A program made the translations under genes and the position numbers. Below, one piece after another: positions 1 through 10,820 of a stretch of DNA of 64,000 nt; the first letter of the stretch is position 1; every line of letters starts with the position of its first letter. Source of the stretch: Nonomuraea cypriaca (GTDB taxonomy: Bacteria > Actinomycetota > Actinomycetes > Streptosporangiales > Streptosporangiaceae); NCBI RefSeq assembly GCF_015645445.1, contig NZ_JADOGI010000010.1:24784-88783 (forward strand), given 5' to 3'. The notes beneath the pieces were generated by a model. That model was given only the letters and a program-made list of their open reading frames with translations. It was not told where the DNA came from and ran no database searches.

Positions 1-371
1 CAGGCCGGTCCCCCTTCGGTGGTCCGGCCGGTGCGTGCCCGACCCTTTTCTCAGTTTTACGGCGGAGCACGGCGGGCACCTCCCGCCGCCGCGGGGAACC
101 GCCTGTCCAAGGGACGCTCCTCCGGCGGCGGGCCGTCCCGCCGCGACGCGCGCACCGTGGGCCGTCCGGGTGGTGCGGTCCGTCGGCCGCGCCCGCCCCC
201 ATCGATCGTCAGCCGGAGCCGGACACGCCGCCCCTATGGGCCGGGACAGCCGTCCCGACTGGCCGAGGTTGGACGCGCGTCCATCGGGCGGCGGCGGACA
301 CGCCCCTATCGGGCGGGGTCGGATAGTTGCCGGGGTTGGCGATAGGGTCTTGCTGTTTGGAAGGAGTGCGG
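1..371. other. Gene-free leading stretch upstream of aroE
   Basis: No convincing coding frame is visible here; the translations in this stretch are arginine/proline-rich shadows. A near-perfect inverted repeat at 3-29 with a TTC-type loop may be the terminator of a gene left of the window, although no T-run follows. A 12-base palindrome, GGACGCGCGTCC, lies at 271-282. A short block containing ggacacgcc and cccctat occurs at about 221 and again at about 296. The aroE ribosome-binding site (gaaggag) closes the stretch at 359-365. Confidence 0.5.
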
Positions 372-1235
372 ATGCGGGCTGCGGTGATGGGGTCGCCCAT
401 CGCTCATTCGCTCTCGCCCTACCTGCACCGGGCCGCCTACCAGGCGATGAGGCTCGACGGGTGGAGTTACGAGGCGTTCGAGTGCGACGAGGCGCGACTG
501 CCGGGACTGCTGGCGGAGTTGGCGCCCGTGCGCGGGCAGGCTCCCGGCGGCGATGACGACCGGGCGTGGGCGGGACTGTCACTGACCATGCCGCTCAAGC
601 GCGCCGTGCTCCCGCTGCTCGACACCGTCTCCGAGCCGGCCGTCGAGGTCGGCGGGGCCAACACCGTGGTGTTCCGCGACGGGCTGCGCCACGGCTACAA
701 CACCGACGTCTACGGCATCGAGCAGGCGCTGGCCGAGGCCGGGGTGCCGGCGCCGCGGTCGGCCGCCGTGCTGGGCGGCGGGGCCACGGCCGCCTCCGCG
801 CTGGCCGCGCTGCGCGACCTCGGGCTGTTCTCGGCGACGCTGCTGGTGCGCGATCCCAGCCGGGCGGGGGAGACGGCCGAGGTGGCCGAACGGCTGGGCA
901 TGGCACTGGCGGTGGAGACGTTCGACGAACTCGAGGCGCTGACACGCGTGGACCTGGTGGTGTCCACGCTGCCCGGTGGGGCGGCCGACGCCTTCGCCGA
1001 CCGCCTCGCCCAGGCGCCGGCGCTCTTCGACGTCATCTACTCGCCCTGGCCGACCAGCGCGGCGGCGGCCGTCCTGGCCGCGGGCGGCACCGTGGTCGGA
1101 GGGTTCGAGATGCTGCTGCACCAGGCGGTGCGTCAGGTGGAGCTGATGACCGGACGGACGGATGTGCCGGTGGAGGCCATGCGGGCGGCTGGAGAGGCCG
1201 AGATCCTCAGGCGCTCGGCCAGTCGAACGGGTTGA
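372..1235 (+). CDS. aroE: Shikimate dehydrogenase
   Basis: The product reduces 3-dehydroshikimate to shikimate with NADPH in the cytoplasmic aromatic amino acid pathway. The N-terminus has the substrate-binding signature GSPIAHSLSP (residues 7-16). TMPLKRAVLP in the first third carries the catalytic Lys, and GGANTVV and YNTDVYG follow. The nucleotide-binding glycine-rich loop is LGGGATAASA near residue 135. The ATG at 372 is chosen over an in-frame start at 327 because it sits 6 bases after gaaggag and gives the conserved start of the family. At 287 residues it has normal length. Its 3' end overlaps the convergent toxin gene by 29 bases. Confidence 0.93.
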   Translation: MRAAVMGSPIAHSLSPYLHRAAYQAMRLDGWSYEAFECDEARLPGLLAELAPVRGQAPGGDDDRAWAGLSLTMPLKRAVLPLLDTVSEPAVEVGGANTVVFRDGLRHGYNTDVYGIEQALAEAGVPAPRSAAVLGGGATAASALAALRDLGLFSATLLVRDPSRAGETAEVAERLGMALAVETFDELEALTRVDLVVSTLPGGAADAFADRLAQAPALFDVIYSPWPTSAAAAVLAAGGTVVGGFEMLLHQAVRQVELMTGRTDVPVEAMRAAGEAEILRRSASRTG

Positions 1236-1626
1236 TCGTTTTCACGTCGAGCCCCGTGAAGTCCTTCACGTTGCGGGTCACGAGAATCGAGTCGTGCGCG
1301 CGGGCGGTGGCGGCGATGAGGCCGTCGACGATCGGGAGCGGCCGCATGGCCTGCATCCGCCCCCATTCCTCGGCCACGGCGGCGGTGACGGGCAGGACCC
1401 TCGTCCGGAACTCGTGATGGAGACGATCCAGCCAGGACTCGTAGCCGCCTGCCCGCATGGGGTCGCGGCGTCGTAGCAGCTCGACGCCCTTGCGGATCTC
1501 GCCGAACACCATGACGCTCACGTAAAGATTGGGCCCGGAGATGGTGTCGAGCCACGCCTGCACGCCGTCGTCCCTGGTGCGCTTGGTCATCTCCGACACG
1601 ACGTTGGTGTCGAGAACGTAGCTCAC
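1207..1626 (-). CDS. vapC: PIN-domain ribonuclease toxin, VapC/FitB type
   Basis: This is a 139-residue PIN-domain protein, the length expected for VapC toxins, which cleave tRNA or rRNA when freed from their antitoxin. The acidic metal-binding set is visible: Asp6 in VLDTNVV, Glu43 in GEIRKG, Asp101 in IVDGLIAATA, and Asn119/Asp122 in TRNVKDF. GEIRKGVE and the C-terminal INPFDWP are typical of the FitB-like branch. Its start overlaps the antitoxin stop by four bases, so the pair is translationally coupled. The last 29 bases lie under the end of aroE on the other strand. The RNA target cannot be read from sequence. Confidence 0.9.
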   Translation of the reverse strand: MSYVLDTNVVSEMTKRTRDDGVQAWLDTISGPNLYVSVMVFGEIRKGVELLRRRDPMRAGGYESWLDRLHHEFRTRVLPVTAAVAEEWGRMQAMRPLPIVDGLIAATARAHDSILVTRNVKDFTGLDVKTINPFDWPSA

Positions 1627-1904
1627 TCCCCGGCCTCGAAGCCGATGTCCCGCGTCTCGGTGCTCTTGTCGCGGGTGAGGTCGAGCTCGCTCAGGTCAGG
1701 GCCCGAGAGCAGGAACTCCTTGAAGTCGGGCTGCCGGCCCTTGAGCTGACGGTATTCCTCCATGTCGAGGATCACCGCCACATCATGCCCGTGCCTGGTG
1801 ACGATCTGCGGTCCCTCGTCGTGGGCCCGCCGAACCACTTCGCTGAATCGCTGTTTCGCTTCCTGTAGTTGCCATTTGCTCTCTTCAACCTGTTCTACGG
1901 TCAT
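1623..1904 (-). CDS. Phd/YefM-type antitoxin
   Basis: This 93-residue protein has the Phd/YefM fold signature. The N-terminal half contains WQLQEAKQRFSEVVRRA, followed by GPQIVTRHGHDVAVILDMEEY, the usual beta-strand and helix order of these DNA-binding antitoxins. The acidic C-terminal tail, rich in Asp and Glu, is the likely toxin-wrapping segment. It is the first gene of a two-gene unit with vapC and has a good aaggagg site. An inverted repeat just upstream is the likely autoregulatory operator. Pairing of a Phd antitoxin with a PIN toxin is common in actinobacteria. Confidence 0.88.
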   Translation of the reverse strand: MTVEQVEESKWQLQEAKQRFSEVVRRAHDEGPQIVTRHGHDVAVILDMEEYRQLKGRQPDFKEFLLSGPDLSELDLTRDKSTETRDIGFEAGE

Positions 1905-1913
1905 ACGCCCTCC

Positions 1914-1934
1914 TTCTGTCTATTCTGGACAGAA
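1914..1934. promoter_or_regulatory. Inverted-repeat operator of the toxin-antitoxin pair
   Basis: TTCTGTC and GACAGAA form a perfect 7-base inverted repeat separated by 7 bases. It begins 10 bases before the antitoxin ATG and abuts its ribosome-binding site. Placement and symmetry fit autorepression by the antitoxin or the complex, which is the rule for this family. Binding itself is inference. Confidence 0.65.
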
Positions 1935-2232
1935 GTTTATCGGAGGGACCTTGGCCAGCGGGGATGATTCGAGGAAGCTTCGTGGTTGTGGTAATGTAGC
2001 TCTCTGATCGGTCCGGCATGCCTTGCTGGACGCGCAAGCGGAGGTCTCCTCCCACCTGAGTCGCCGAAAGGTGGCCGGGTCCAGGATCACGCCGGACTAC
2101 TCCGGGGAGCTCGAGGCCACGAAAGCCACAGAGCTCAGTGGCCCCGCATGCGCGACGTGCGGGGCTTTTCGCGTTCAGGCGCGATGCTCCCGGCACGACG
2201 AGCACGTAGGGATCGCAAACCTAGGAGGCCCC
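1935..2232 (+). promoter_or_regulatory. infC operon promoter region and long untranslated leader
   Basis: About 240 bases separate a plausible promoter from the infC start. The -10 candidate is TAATGT at 1992-1997, with a weak -35-like TTCGAG at 1968-1973 and an 18-base spacer. The leader holds a terminator-like hairpin at 2141-2169. A competing pairing is possible between GGCCAC (2115-2120) and GTGGCC (2138-2143), and it overlaps the 5' arm of that hairpin. The layout resembles ribosomal-protein leaders that attenuate transcription. No leader ORF with regulatory codons is evident. The controlling ligand is unknown. Confidence 0.55.
2141..2169 (+). terminator. Terminator-like attenuator hairpin in the infC leader
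   Basis: GCCCCGCA (2141-2148) pairs perfectly with TGCGGGGC (2158-2165) around a 9-base loop and is followed at once by TTTT. It lies 64 bases before the infC start and inside the operon leader, so read-through must be conditional. Attenuation is inferred. Confidence 0.6.
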
Positions 2233-2820
2233 ATCAGCACTGAGCCCCGCATCAACGAGCGTATCCGAGTTCCCGAGGTTCGCCTCGTGGGCCCGAACGG
2301 CGAGCAGGTCGGCATCGTCTCCATTCACGACGCGCTGAAGCTCGCCCAAGAGGCCGACCTCGACCTCGTCGAGGTCGCGGCCACGGCTCGACCGCCCGTG
2401 TGCAAGCTCATGGACTACGGCAAGTTCAAGTACGAGTCCGCGATGAAGGCGCGCGAGGCGCGCAAGAATCAGGCGCACACGATCATCAAGGAGATCAAGC
2501 TCCGGCCGAAGATCGACCCGCACGACTACGAGACCAAGAAGGGTCACGTGGTGCGGTTCCTCAAGGCGGGGGACAAGGTCAAAGTCACGATCATGTTCCG
2601 TGGACGCGAGCAGTCCCGGCCCGAACTCGGGTTCCGGCTGCTGCAGCGGCTCGCGGACGACGTCCAGGAGCTCGGCTTCGTGGAGTCGCACGCCAAGCAG
2701 GACGGCCGTAACATGATCATGGTGATCGGTCCGCACAAGAAGAAGGCCGAGGCCAAGGCCGAAAAGGCCGCCGCCAAGGCACAGCGTGGCGGCGAGGAGC
2801 CTTCCGAACAGGAAGCGTGA
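2233..2820 (+). CDS. infC: Translation initiation factor IF-3, ATC start
   Basis: IF-3 binds the 30S subunit, checks the start codon and prevents early 50S joining. The protein begins [18 protein letters not shown] and contains the family's [11 protein letters not shown], the linker rich in Lys/Arg, and the C-terminal domain with [19 protein letters not shown] Lys/Ala-rich tail ends the protein. No ATG, GTG or TTG sits correctly. The ATC at 2233 follows AGGAGG (2223-2228) by four bases and gives the conserved start. Discriminated AUU/AUC starts on infC are the known basis of IF-3 autocontrol. Length is 195 residues. It is the first gene of infC-rpmI-rplT. Confidence 0.95.
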   Translation: MSTEPRINERIRVPEVRLVGPNGEQVGIVSIHDALKLAQEADLDLVEVAATARPPVCKLMDYGKFKYESAMKAREARKNQAHTIIKEIKLRPKIDPHDYETKKGHVVRFLKAGDKVKVTIMFRGREQSRPELGFRLLQRLADDVQELGFVESHAKQDGRNMIMVIGPHKKKAEAKAEKAAAKAQRGGEEPSEQEA

Positions 2821-2826
2821 CCCGCG

Positions 2827-2903
2827 GTTGGGGTTAGCCTTACAGGACCCCAGCGGCCACCGGCAGACGAAGACGCCGACCGGGCCGGCCAGCACCGGCC
2901 CGG
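2827..2903 (+). promoter_or_regulatory. Two hairpins in the infC-rpmI spacer
   Basis: GTTGGGGT (2827-2834) can pair with ACCCCAGC (2847-2854), with one G-U wobble. CCGGGCCGG (2880-2888) pairs perfectly with CCGGCCCGG (2895-2903). In other bacteria L20 represses its operon by binding RNA in this region. A similar role here is possible, but the two structures are not compared with a known L20 site. Confidence 0.4.
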
Positions 2904-2938
2904 CCATCGGCACGACCGAAACGAGGAGAGACGGCGAC

Positions 2939-3133
2939 ATGCCGAAGATGAAGACGCACAGCGGTGCGAAGAAGCGGTTCCGGGTCACCGGCTCCGGCAA
3001 GATCAAGCGCCGCCGTGCCAACCGCGCGCACTACAACGAGTGGAAGTCGTCCACGCTGACGCGCCGTCTCAAGAACGAGGTCGTCCTTTCCGACGCAGAC
3101 TCAAAGAAGATCAAGAAGCTGCTCGCCAAGTAG
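2939..3133 (+). CDS. rpmI: 50S ribosomal protein L35
   Basis: The gene encodes 64 residues, the usual size of L35, starting [20 protein letters not shown] and ending KIKKLLAK. The body is strongly basic, as expected for an rRNA-binding protein of the large subunit. The ATG at 2939 follows the gaggagag site. It lies between infC and rplT in the conserved operon, 24 bases before rplT. Its translation may be coupled to structures in the upstream spacer. Confidence 0.97.
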   Translation: MPKMKTHSGAKKRFRVTGSGKIKRRRANRAHYNEWKSSTLTRRLKNEVVLSDADSKKIKKLLAK

Positions 3134-3157
3134 CGCGAACCCCCGGGGAGATAGAAC

Positions 3158-3541
3158 ATGGCACGCGTGAAGCGGGCGCTCAACGCCAAGAAGAAGCGCA
3201 AGGTCGTCCTCGCGAGGGCGAGCGGTTACCGTGGCCAGCGGTCGCGGCTGTACCGCAAGGCCAAGGAGCAGATGCTCCACTCGATGACGTACGCCTACCG
3301 GGACCGCAAGGACCGTAAGGGTGCGTTCCGCCGTCTGTGGATCCAGCGGATCAACGCCGCCGCCCGCCAGAACGGCATGACCTACAACCGCCTGATCCAG
3401 GGTCTGCGTCTGGCCAACATCGAGGTCGACCGCAAGATCCTGGCCGACCTCGCGGTCAACGACAGCCAGACCTTCGCCACGCTCGTCGAGGCCGCCAAGA
3501 AGGCGCTCCCGGCGAACGTGAACGCTCCGGCCGCGAGCTGA
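3158..3541 (+). CDS. rplT: 50S ribosomal protein L20
   Basis: This 127-residue basic protein starts [15 protein letters not shown] and contains [18 protein letters not shown] and [14 protein letters not shown], all diagnostic for L20. L20 is needed for early 50S assembly and in other bacteria represses its own operon. The C-terminus carries a short Ala-rich extension. The gene closes the infC operon and is followed by a strong terminator at 3561. Confidence 0.97.
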   Translation: MARVKRALNAKKKRKVVLARASGYRGQRSRLYRKAKEQMLHSMTYAYRDRKDRKGAFRRLWIQRINAAARQNGMTYNRLIQGLRLANIEVDRKILADLAVNDSQTFATLVEAAKKALPANVNAPAAS

Positions 3542-3560
3542 AGCACTTTGCCTTGACCGA

Positions 3561-3587
3561 GGGCCCACCGATGACGGTGGGCCCTTT
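3561..3587 (+). terminator. Rho-independent terminator after rplT
   Basis: GGGCCCACCG (3561-3570) pairs perfectly with CGGTGGGCCC (3575-3584) around the loop ATGA and is followed by TTT. It ends the infC-rpmI-rplT unit, 26 bases before the methyltransferase start. Confidence 0.85.
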
Positions 3588-3613
3588 GCTGTATGCACCA
3601 CAGGGGGACGAGG

Positions 3614-4417
3614 ATGGCCGGGTCCGAGCTGACCAACGTGAGGTCGCCGCGGGTGAAGACCGCGAGGCGGCTCACCAAACGGGCCTTCAGGGAGCAGGAC
3701 CGCAGGTTCCTGGCCGAGGGGCCGCAGGCGGTGCGCGAGGCCCTCAAGCTGGACGGCGTGACCCTGGAGCTGTTCACCACGGCCGAGGCCGAGCTGCGTC
3801 ACCCGGAGCTGATCACCGACGCCACGCTCAAGGGCGTCTCCGTGCACCGGGCCAGCGGCGAGGTCATGTCGGAGCTGTCCCAGACCGTGACCCCGCAGGG
3901 GCTGGTGGCGGTCTGCACGCTCGTACACGTGCCGCTGGAGCGGGCCCTGACCGGCGCGCCGAGTCTGGTCGCGGTGCTCGCGCACGTACGCGATCCGGGC
4001 AACGCCGGCACCGTGATGCGGGTCGCCGACGCCGCCGGGGCGGACGCGGTCGTCTTCACCGACGCCTCCGTGGACCCGTACAACGGCAAGTGCGTACGCG
4101 CCAGCGCGGGCAGTCTGTTTCACTTGCCGGTCGTCATCGGTGCACCGGTGAGCGAGGTCGTGCGTCACCTTAGAGAGCAGGGCATGCGCGTGCTGGCGGC
4201 CGACGGCGCGGGCAAGCACACGCTCGACGATGTCGATCTGTCGGGTCCCACCGCGTGGATCTTCGGGAACGAGGCCTGGGGACTGCCGGAGGAGATACTC
4301 GCCGAGGCGGATGATGTGGTGAGAGTGCCCATCTATGGACAGGCGGAAAGCCTGAACCTGGCCGCCGCCGCGGCGGTGTGCCTTTACTCCTCCGCCAGGG
4401 CTCAGCGAGTGTCCTAG
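3614..4417 (+). CDS. TrmH/SpoU-family RNA 2'-O-methyltransferase
   Basis: This 267-residue SPOUT methyltransferase uses S-adenosylmethionine to modify a ribose 2'-OH in rRNA or tRNA. The N-terminal substrate-binding domain includes RAFREQDRRFLAEGPQAVRE. The knotted catalytic domain shows all three family motifs: NAGTVMRVADAAGADAVV, WIFGNEAWGLPEE and ESLNLAAAAAVCLYSS. The ATG at 3614 follows gacgagg and is preferred to an earlier in-frame start at 3593. The next gene's start follows after about 50 bases. The exact modified nucleotide cannot be assigned; the position after rplT suggests rRNA. Confidence 0.9.
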   Translation: MAGSELTNVRSPRVKTARRLTKRAFREQDRRFLAEGPQAVREALKLDGVTLELFTTAEAELRHPELITDATLKGVSVHRASGEVMSELSQTVTPQGLVAVCTLVHVPLERALTGAPSLVAVLAHVRDPGNAGTVMRVADAAGADAVVFTDASVDPYNGKCVRASAGSLFHLPVVIGAPVSEVVRHLREQGMRVLAADGAGKHTLDDVDLSGPTAWIFGNEAWGLPEEILAEADDVVRVPIYGQAESLNLAAAAAVCLYSSARAQRVS

Positions 4418-4467
4418 GCGGTTGGAAACCCGCTATTGTCGGCGTTGTAGGCGGAGGAGGCGAGGTC

Positions 4468-6729
<2,262 letters not shown>

Positions 6730-6730
<1 letters not shown>

Positions 6731-9285
6731 TGAAGGTCCCGCTTTCCTGGCTGCGGGAGTATGTCGATCTCCCGGCGGTCACCGCCCACGAGGTGGCCGA
6801 CAGGCTCACCGCGGCCGGGCTCAAGCTCGAGTCGATCAGCTCGTACGGCCATGACGTCAAGAACGTCGTCGTCGGCGAGGTGCTCGAGATCGAGGAGCTG
6901 ACCGGTTTCAAGAAGCCGATCAGGCACTGCAAGGTCGAGACCGGCGAGGCGACGCCGCGCGAGATCGTCTGCGGCGCCACCAACTTCGCCGTCGGCGACC
7001 GCGTCCCCGTCGTGCTGCCCGGCGGTGTGCTGCCCGGTGGGTTCGAGGTCGGGGCGCGCAAGACGTACGGGCGGATGTCCGAGGGCATGATCTGCTCCGA
7101 GCGCGAGCTCGGTCTCGGCGACGACCACCACGGCATCATGGTGCTGCCCGCCGGCACCCCGATCGGCACCGACGTGGTCGAGCTGCTCGGGCTGCGCGAC
7201 GAGGTGATCGAGCTGGAGATCACACCCGACATCGGCTATGCGCTGTCGATCAGGGGCGTGGCGCGCGAGGCGGCCACGGCGTTCGGGGTGGCCTTCCGCG
7301 ACCCCGCCGACGTCGAACTGCCCGTGGAGACCGAGCCCTCGTGGCCGGCCTCGATCGCAGACCCGACGGCGTGCGACCGGTTCGTGCTGCGCGAGGTGCG
7401 TGGCTTCGACCCGGCCGCCACGAGCCCGCTGTGGATGCGCGTACGCCTCACGCGGGCCGGCATGCGTCCCGTGTCGCTGGCCGTCGACGTCACCAACTAC
7501 CTGATGCTGGAGCTCGGGCAGCCGCTGCACGCGTTCGACCGGGCCAAGCTGAGCGGCGCGATCGTCGTACGCAGGGCCGGGGCCGGCGAGCGGCTGGAGA
7601 CGCTCGACCACGTGGTGCGTGAGCTCGATCCCGACGACATCCTCATCACCGACCAGTCGGGGCCGATCTCGATGGCCGGCACGATGGGCGGCCTGGAGAC
7701 CGAGATCTCCGGCGACTCGACAGACATCGTCATCGAGGCCGCCCACTTCTCCGCGACCGGCATCTCCCGCGAGTCCCGTAGGCACGGGCTGGTGTCGGAG
7801 GCGTCCAAGCGGTTCGAGCGAGGCGTCGACAGGGAGCTGCCGCTGGTCGCCTCGTGGCGGGCCGTGCGGTTGCTGGCCGAGCTGGGCGGCGCCGCCGTGC
7901 AGCCCGGGGTCACGCAGGCCGAGGTCGAGGTGTCGCCCGCGCGCATCGCGATCCCGTCCGGCTATCCGGGCGCGGTGGCCGGGATCACATACTCGAAGGA
8001 CACCGTGGTCGCGCGGCTGGAGCAGGTCGGCTGCGTCGTGACCGACGGCGAGGAGCCCGCCGTACGCCGGGGCGGCGTCGACCCGACCGGCGTGGTGACC
8101 GGCGGCGCGCTGGCCGCCAGGCTGGCCGTCACGGGCCCCGACATGATCACGGTGACGCCGCCGTCGTGGCGTCCCGACCTCACCGACCCCAACGACCTGG
8201 CCGAAGAGGTCATCCGGCTGGAGGGCTACGAGAGTCTGCCGTCGGTGCTGCCCTTGGCTCCGGCCGGTGCCGGGCTCACCGAGGGGCAGCGGCTGCGCCG
8301 ACGGGCCGGCCGGGCGCTGGCCGAGGGCGGCCACGTCGAGGTGCTCAACTACCCGTTCATCAGCGCCGACGACTTCGACCGGCTGCTGCTGCCCGCCGAT
8401 GACGCGCGGCGGCGGGCGATGCGGCTCGCCAACCCGCTGTCGGAGGACGAGCCGCTGATGCGCACGACGCTGCTGCCTGGGCTGCTCAAGGCCCTGGTAC
8501 GCAACGTCGGGCGCGGCTTCGCCGACGTGGCGATCTACGAGATGGGGCCGGTCTACCGGCCGCGCGAGGGCGCTCCCGAGGTGGCGCCGGTGCTCGGGGT
8601 CGAGCGCCGGCCGACCGCCGAGGAGCTGGCCTCGATCGAGGCGGCGCTGCCCGACCAGCCGCTGCGGGTCGCGGCGGTGCTGGCCGGGGAGTTCGAGCGG
8701 TCCGGCTGGTGGGGTGGCGGGCGCCAGGCGTCGTGGGCCGACGCGGTGCAGGCCGCCCGGCTGGTGGCCGCCGAGGCTCGGGTCGAGCTGTCCATCAGCG
8801 CCGACCAGCACGAGCCGTGGCACCCCGGCCGGTGCGCGGCGCTCTACGTCGGGGACACGCTGGTGGGGCACGCGGGCGAGCTGCACCCGCGGGTCGTCGA
8901 GGCGTACGGGCTGCCGCCGCGGACCGCGGCGATGGAGCTGGAGCTGTCGCGGCTGGCGTTGTTCATGCCCGGCCCGGTGGACGCCCCGGCGGTGTCCGCC
9001 TACCCGGTGGCCACGCAGGACGTCGCGCTGATCGTGCCCGACTTCACGCCCGTGGCCGACGTGGAGGCGGCCCTGCGCGACGGGGCCGGCGAACTGCTGG
9101 AGTCGATCCGGCTGTTCGATGTCTACGCGGGGGAGCAGGTGGGCGAGGGGAACAAGTCGCTCGCCTACTCGATGCGGTTCCGGGCCGGGGACCGTACGTT
9201 GACGGTCGAGGAGACGACGGCGGCCAGGGACGCGGCGGTGGCGATGGCGACCGATCGCGTGGGGGCTCAGCTCCGGAGCACCTGA
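6730..9285 (+). CDS. pheT: Phenylalanyl-tRNA synthetase beta subunit
   Basis: The 851-residue partner of PheS has the full domain order. It starts with MKVPLSWLREYVDL and a tRNA-binding (EMAP-like) domain ending near residue 150, with CGATNFAVGD and MSEGMICSERELGL. The B3/4 editing domain follows (LEITPDIGYALSIRGVAREAA onward, with AVDVTNYLMLELGQPLHAFD). Then come B5, the catalytic-like core, and a C-terminal anticodon-binding domain (AYPVATQDVALIVPD). It starts within the pheS stop (TGATG), so translation is coupled. A terminator-like repeat follows. Confidence 0.95.
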
Positions 9286-9296
9286 TCCGCAGGATG

Positions 9297-9330
9297 GGGG
9301 CCGGTGCGGCGGATGCCGTGCCGGCCCCTT
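9297..9330. terminator. Bidirectional terminator between pheT and the Uma2 gene
   Basis: GGGGCCGG (9297-9304) and CCGGCCCC (9321-9328) form the outer stem. The inner GCGGC/GCCGT arms pair partly, around a short loop. It lies between two convergent genes and only 11 bases after the pheT stop. The T-run on the plus strand is only two bases. Confidence 0.6.
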
Positions 9331-9952
9331 ATCGGCTTCGGGCGACGTAGAGCTTGTTGAGGTCGACGTCGATGTCGAAGGGGACCGTGAGCTTCAGCCA
9401 GTCGTGATGGATGCCGGTGATCGCGTAGGACTTGGTGGCGGGGTCGATCTCATAGACGAAGACGGCCGGCCTGCCGTTGATCTCCTCGATCCGCCAGTAA
9501 TGGGGGATCCCCGCCTCCGCGTAGAGGACCGGCTTACGCTCCCTGTCGCGCACCTCGGAGTCCGGCGAGACCACTTCGACGGCGAGCACGACGTCCTCTG
9601 CCTTGAAGCAGCTGATCTCGCGGCCGATGACCGCCCCGGGACCCAGGACGATGAGGTCGGGCTCCGGCCGCTGCTGGGCCTCGAGCTTGACGCTCATCTC
9701 CTGGCGCACTTCATGGCCTGCAGGCACGAGATCTTCCAGATTGACGCGCAGCCGGAAGATGACCATGTTGTGGAAGTCTCGCTGGGGGCTCACGAAGACC
9801 AAGCTTCCATCAATCAACTCTGTGTGCGCAGGCAGATCCGGAATGTGATCGAGATCTTCTGCGACGAAGCCCTCTGGTGGTGGGAAGACCCAGTCGGGGA
9901 GCGAGGGATGGGGCGTCATCTTGATGATCACCGCTTCGGCAGCCACGGTCAT
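9329..9952 (-). CDS. Uma2-family PD-(D/E)XK nuclease-like protein, copy 1
   Basis: This 207-residue protein belongs to the Uma2 (DUF820) family of putative restriction-like endonucleases. The conserved acidic core is visible as EPDLIVLGPG, LAVEVVSPDSEVRDRERKPVLYAEAGIPHYWRIE. The Glu/Val-Ser-Pro stretch and the Tyr-Trp pair are family marks. The N-terminal 60 residues are nearly identical to those of the second copy at 10113, but the C-terminal half has diverged. ATG 9952 is chosen because the equivalent position starts copy 2. The biological role of Uma2 proteins is unknown. Confidence 0.85.
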   Translation of the reverse strand: MTVAAEAVIIKMTPHPSLPDWVFPPPEGFVAEDLDHIPDLPAHTELIDGSLVFVSPQRDFHNMVIFRLRVNLEDLVPAGHEVRQEMSVKLEAQQRPEPDLIVLGPGAVIGREISCFKAEDVVLAVEVVSPDSEVRDRERKPVLYAEAGIPHYWRIEEINGRPAVFVYEIDPATKSYAITGIHHDWLKLTVPFDIDVDLNKLYVARSR

Positions 9953-10044
9953 GGTCCAACGGTACCAATCTATTGTGCTCACGCCATGTGAACGGCCATA
10001 CACGCTCGCGTACGACATTCAGAGTATGGCCGAGACGGAACAAT

Positions 10045-10116
10045 CAGCTGCTGGTGTTCGGTGGGCGGGATGACGCGGAGGAGGTTGCCGAGACGTTGGG
10101 GGAGAGGTTTCCTCAG
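10045..10116 (+). pseudogene. Truncated duplicate of the small gene at 10821
   Basis: This 24-codon stretch encodes QLLVFGGRDDAEEVAETL and a few more residues, nearly identical to the start of the intact protein at 10821-11054. A roughly 14-base deletion removes its ribosome-binding site and ATG. Similarity stops abruptly at about 10116, where the 3' end of the second Uma2 gene begins on the other strand. It marks the junction of a tandem duplication. Confidence 0.8.
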
Positions 10117-10721
10117 ATGCGGTCGATCTCGGCGAGGTCGATGTCGAGGTCGAACGGGACCGTGAGCTTCAGCCTGTCATGGTGGAGGCCGGTGCGGGCG
10201 TAGGAGCCGGTGCCGGGGTCGAGCTCGTATACGTATATGACCGCTTTGTCCGAATGGTTTTCCACGCGCCAGAAGTGCGGGATGCCGGCCTCGGCATAGA
10301 GGACGGGCTTCCGTTTGCGGTCGCGCGTTTCGGATTCTGGGGAGACCACCTCCACCACCAGCAGGACCTCCTGCGCGCGGTAGAACGTCTGCTTGGCGTG
10401 CTGGTCGGCGTCGGCACGGATGACGCAGAGGTCCGGCTCGGGGCGCTGATCCCTGCCGAGGATGACGCTCATTTCCCTGCGCACCCGGAGGTCCGCCGGG
10501 GCCGCACGGCGCAGCTCACTCTCGAGAAGCGATACGACGCGCATGTGGAAGGAGGCTTGGGGGCTCACGAAGACCAAGCTTCCATCAATCAACTCTGTGT
10601 GCGCAGGCAGATCCGGAATGTGATCGAGGTCTTCTGCGACGAAGCCCTCTGGTGGTGGGAAGACCCAGTCAGGGAGCGAGGGATGAGGCGTCATCTCAAG
10701 GATCACCGCTTCGGCAGTCAC
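10113..10721 (-). CDS. Uma2-family PD-(D/E)XK nuclease-like protein, copy 2
   Basis: The 202-residue paralogue of the gene at 9329 has the same core: EPDLCVIRADADQ, VVEVVSPESETRDRKRKPVL, AEAGIPHFWRVE. The first 60 codons and about 100 bases of upstream DNA are almost identical to copy 1, while the rest matches only loosely. That points to recent duplication or gene conversion limited to the 5' part. It starts with GTG at 10721, where copy 1 has six extra bases including its ATG. Its stop lies in the remnant of the truncated small gene, so the C-terminus may have been set by the duplication event. Confidence 0.83.
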   Translation of the reverse strand: MTAEAVILEMTPHPSLPDWVFPPPEGFVAEDLDHIPDLPAHTELIDGSLVFVSPQASFHMRVVSLLESELRRAAPADLRVRREMSVILGRDQRPEPDLCVIRADADQHAKQTFYRAQEVLLVVEVVSPESETRDRKRKPVLYAEAGIPHFWRVENHSDKAVIYVYELDPGTGSYARTGLHHDRLKLTVPFDLDIDLAEIDRI

Positions 10722-10820
10722 GGTCCAACGCTACCAATCTATTGTTCTCACGCTAGGTGAACGGCCATACACGCCCGTGTACGAATCCCCGGGTATGGCG
10801 GAGGCGGAACAATAGAGGTT

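Noticed and set aside
221..318. Repeated ggacacgcc/cccctat blocks before aroE as a possible CRISPR or direct-repeat array
   Set aside because: Only two imperfect copies with unequal spacing, no spacer pattern and no cas genes.
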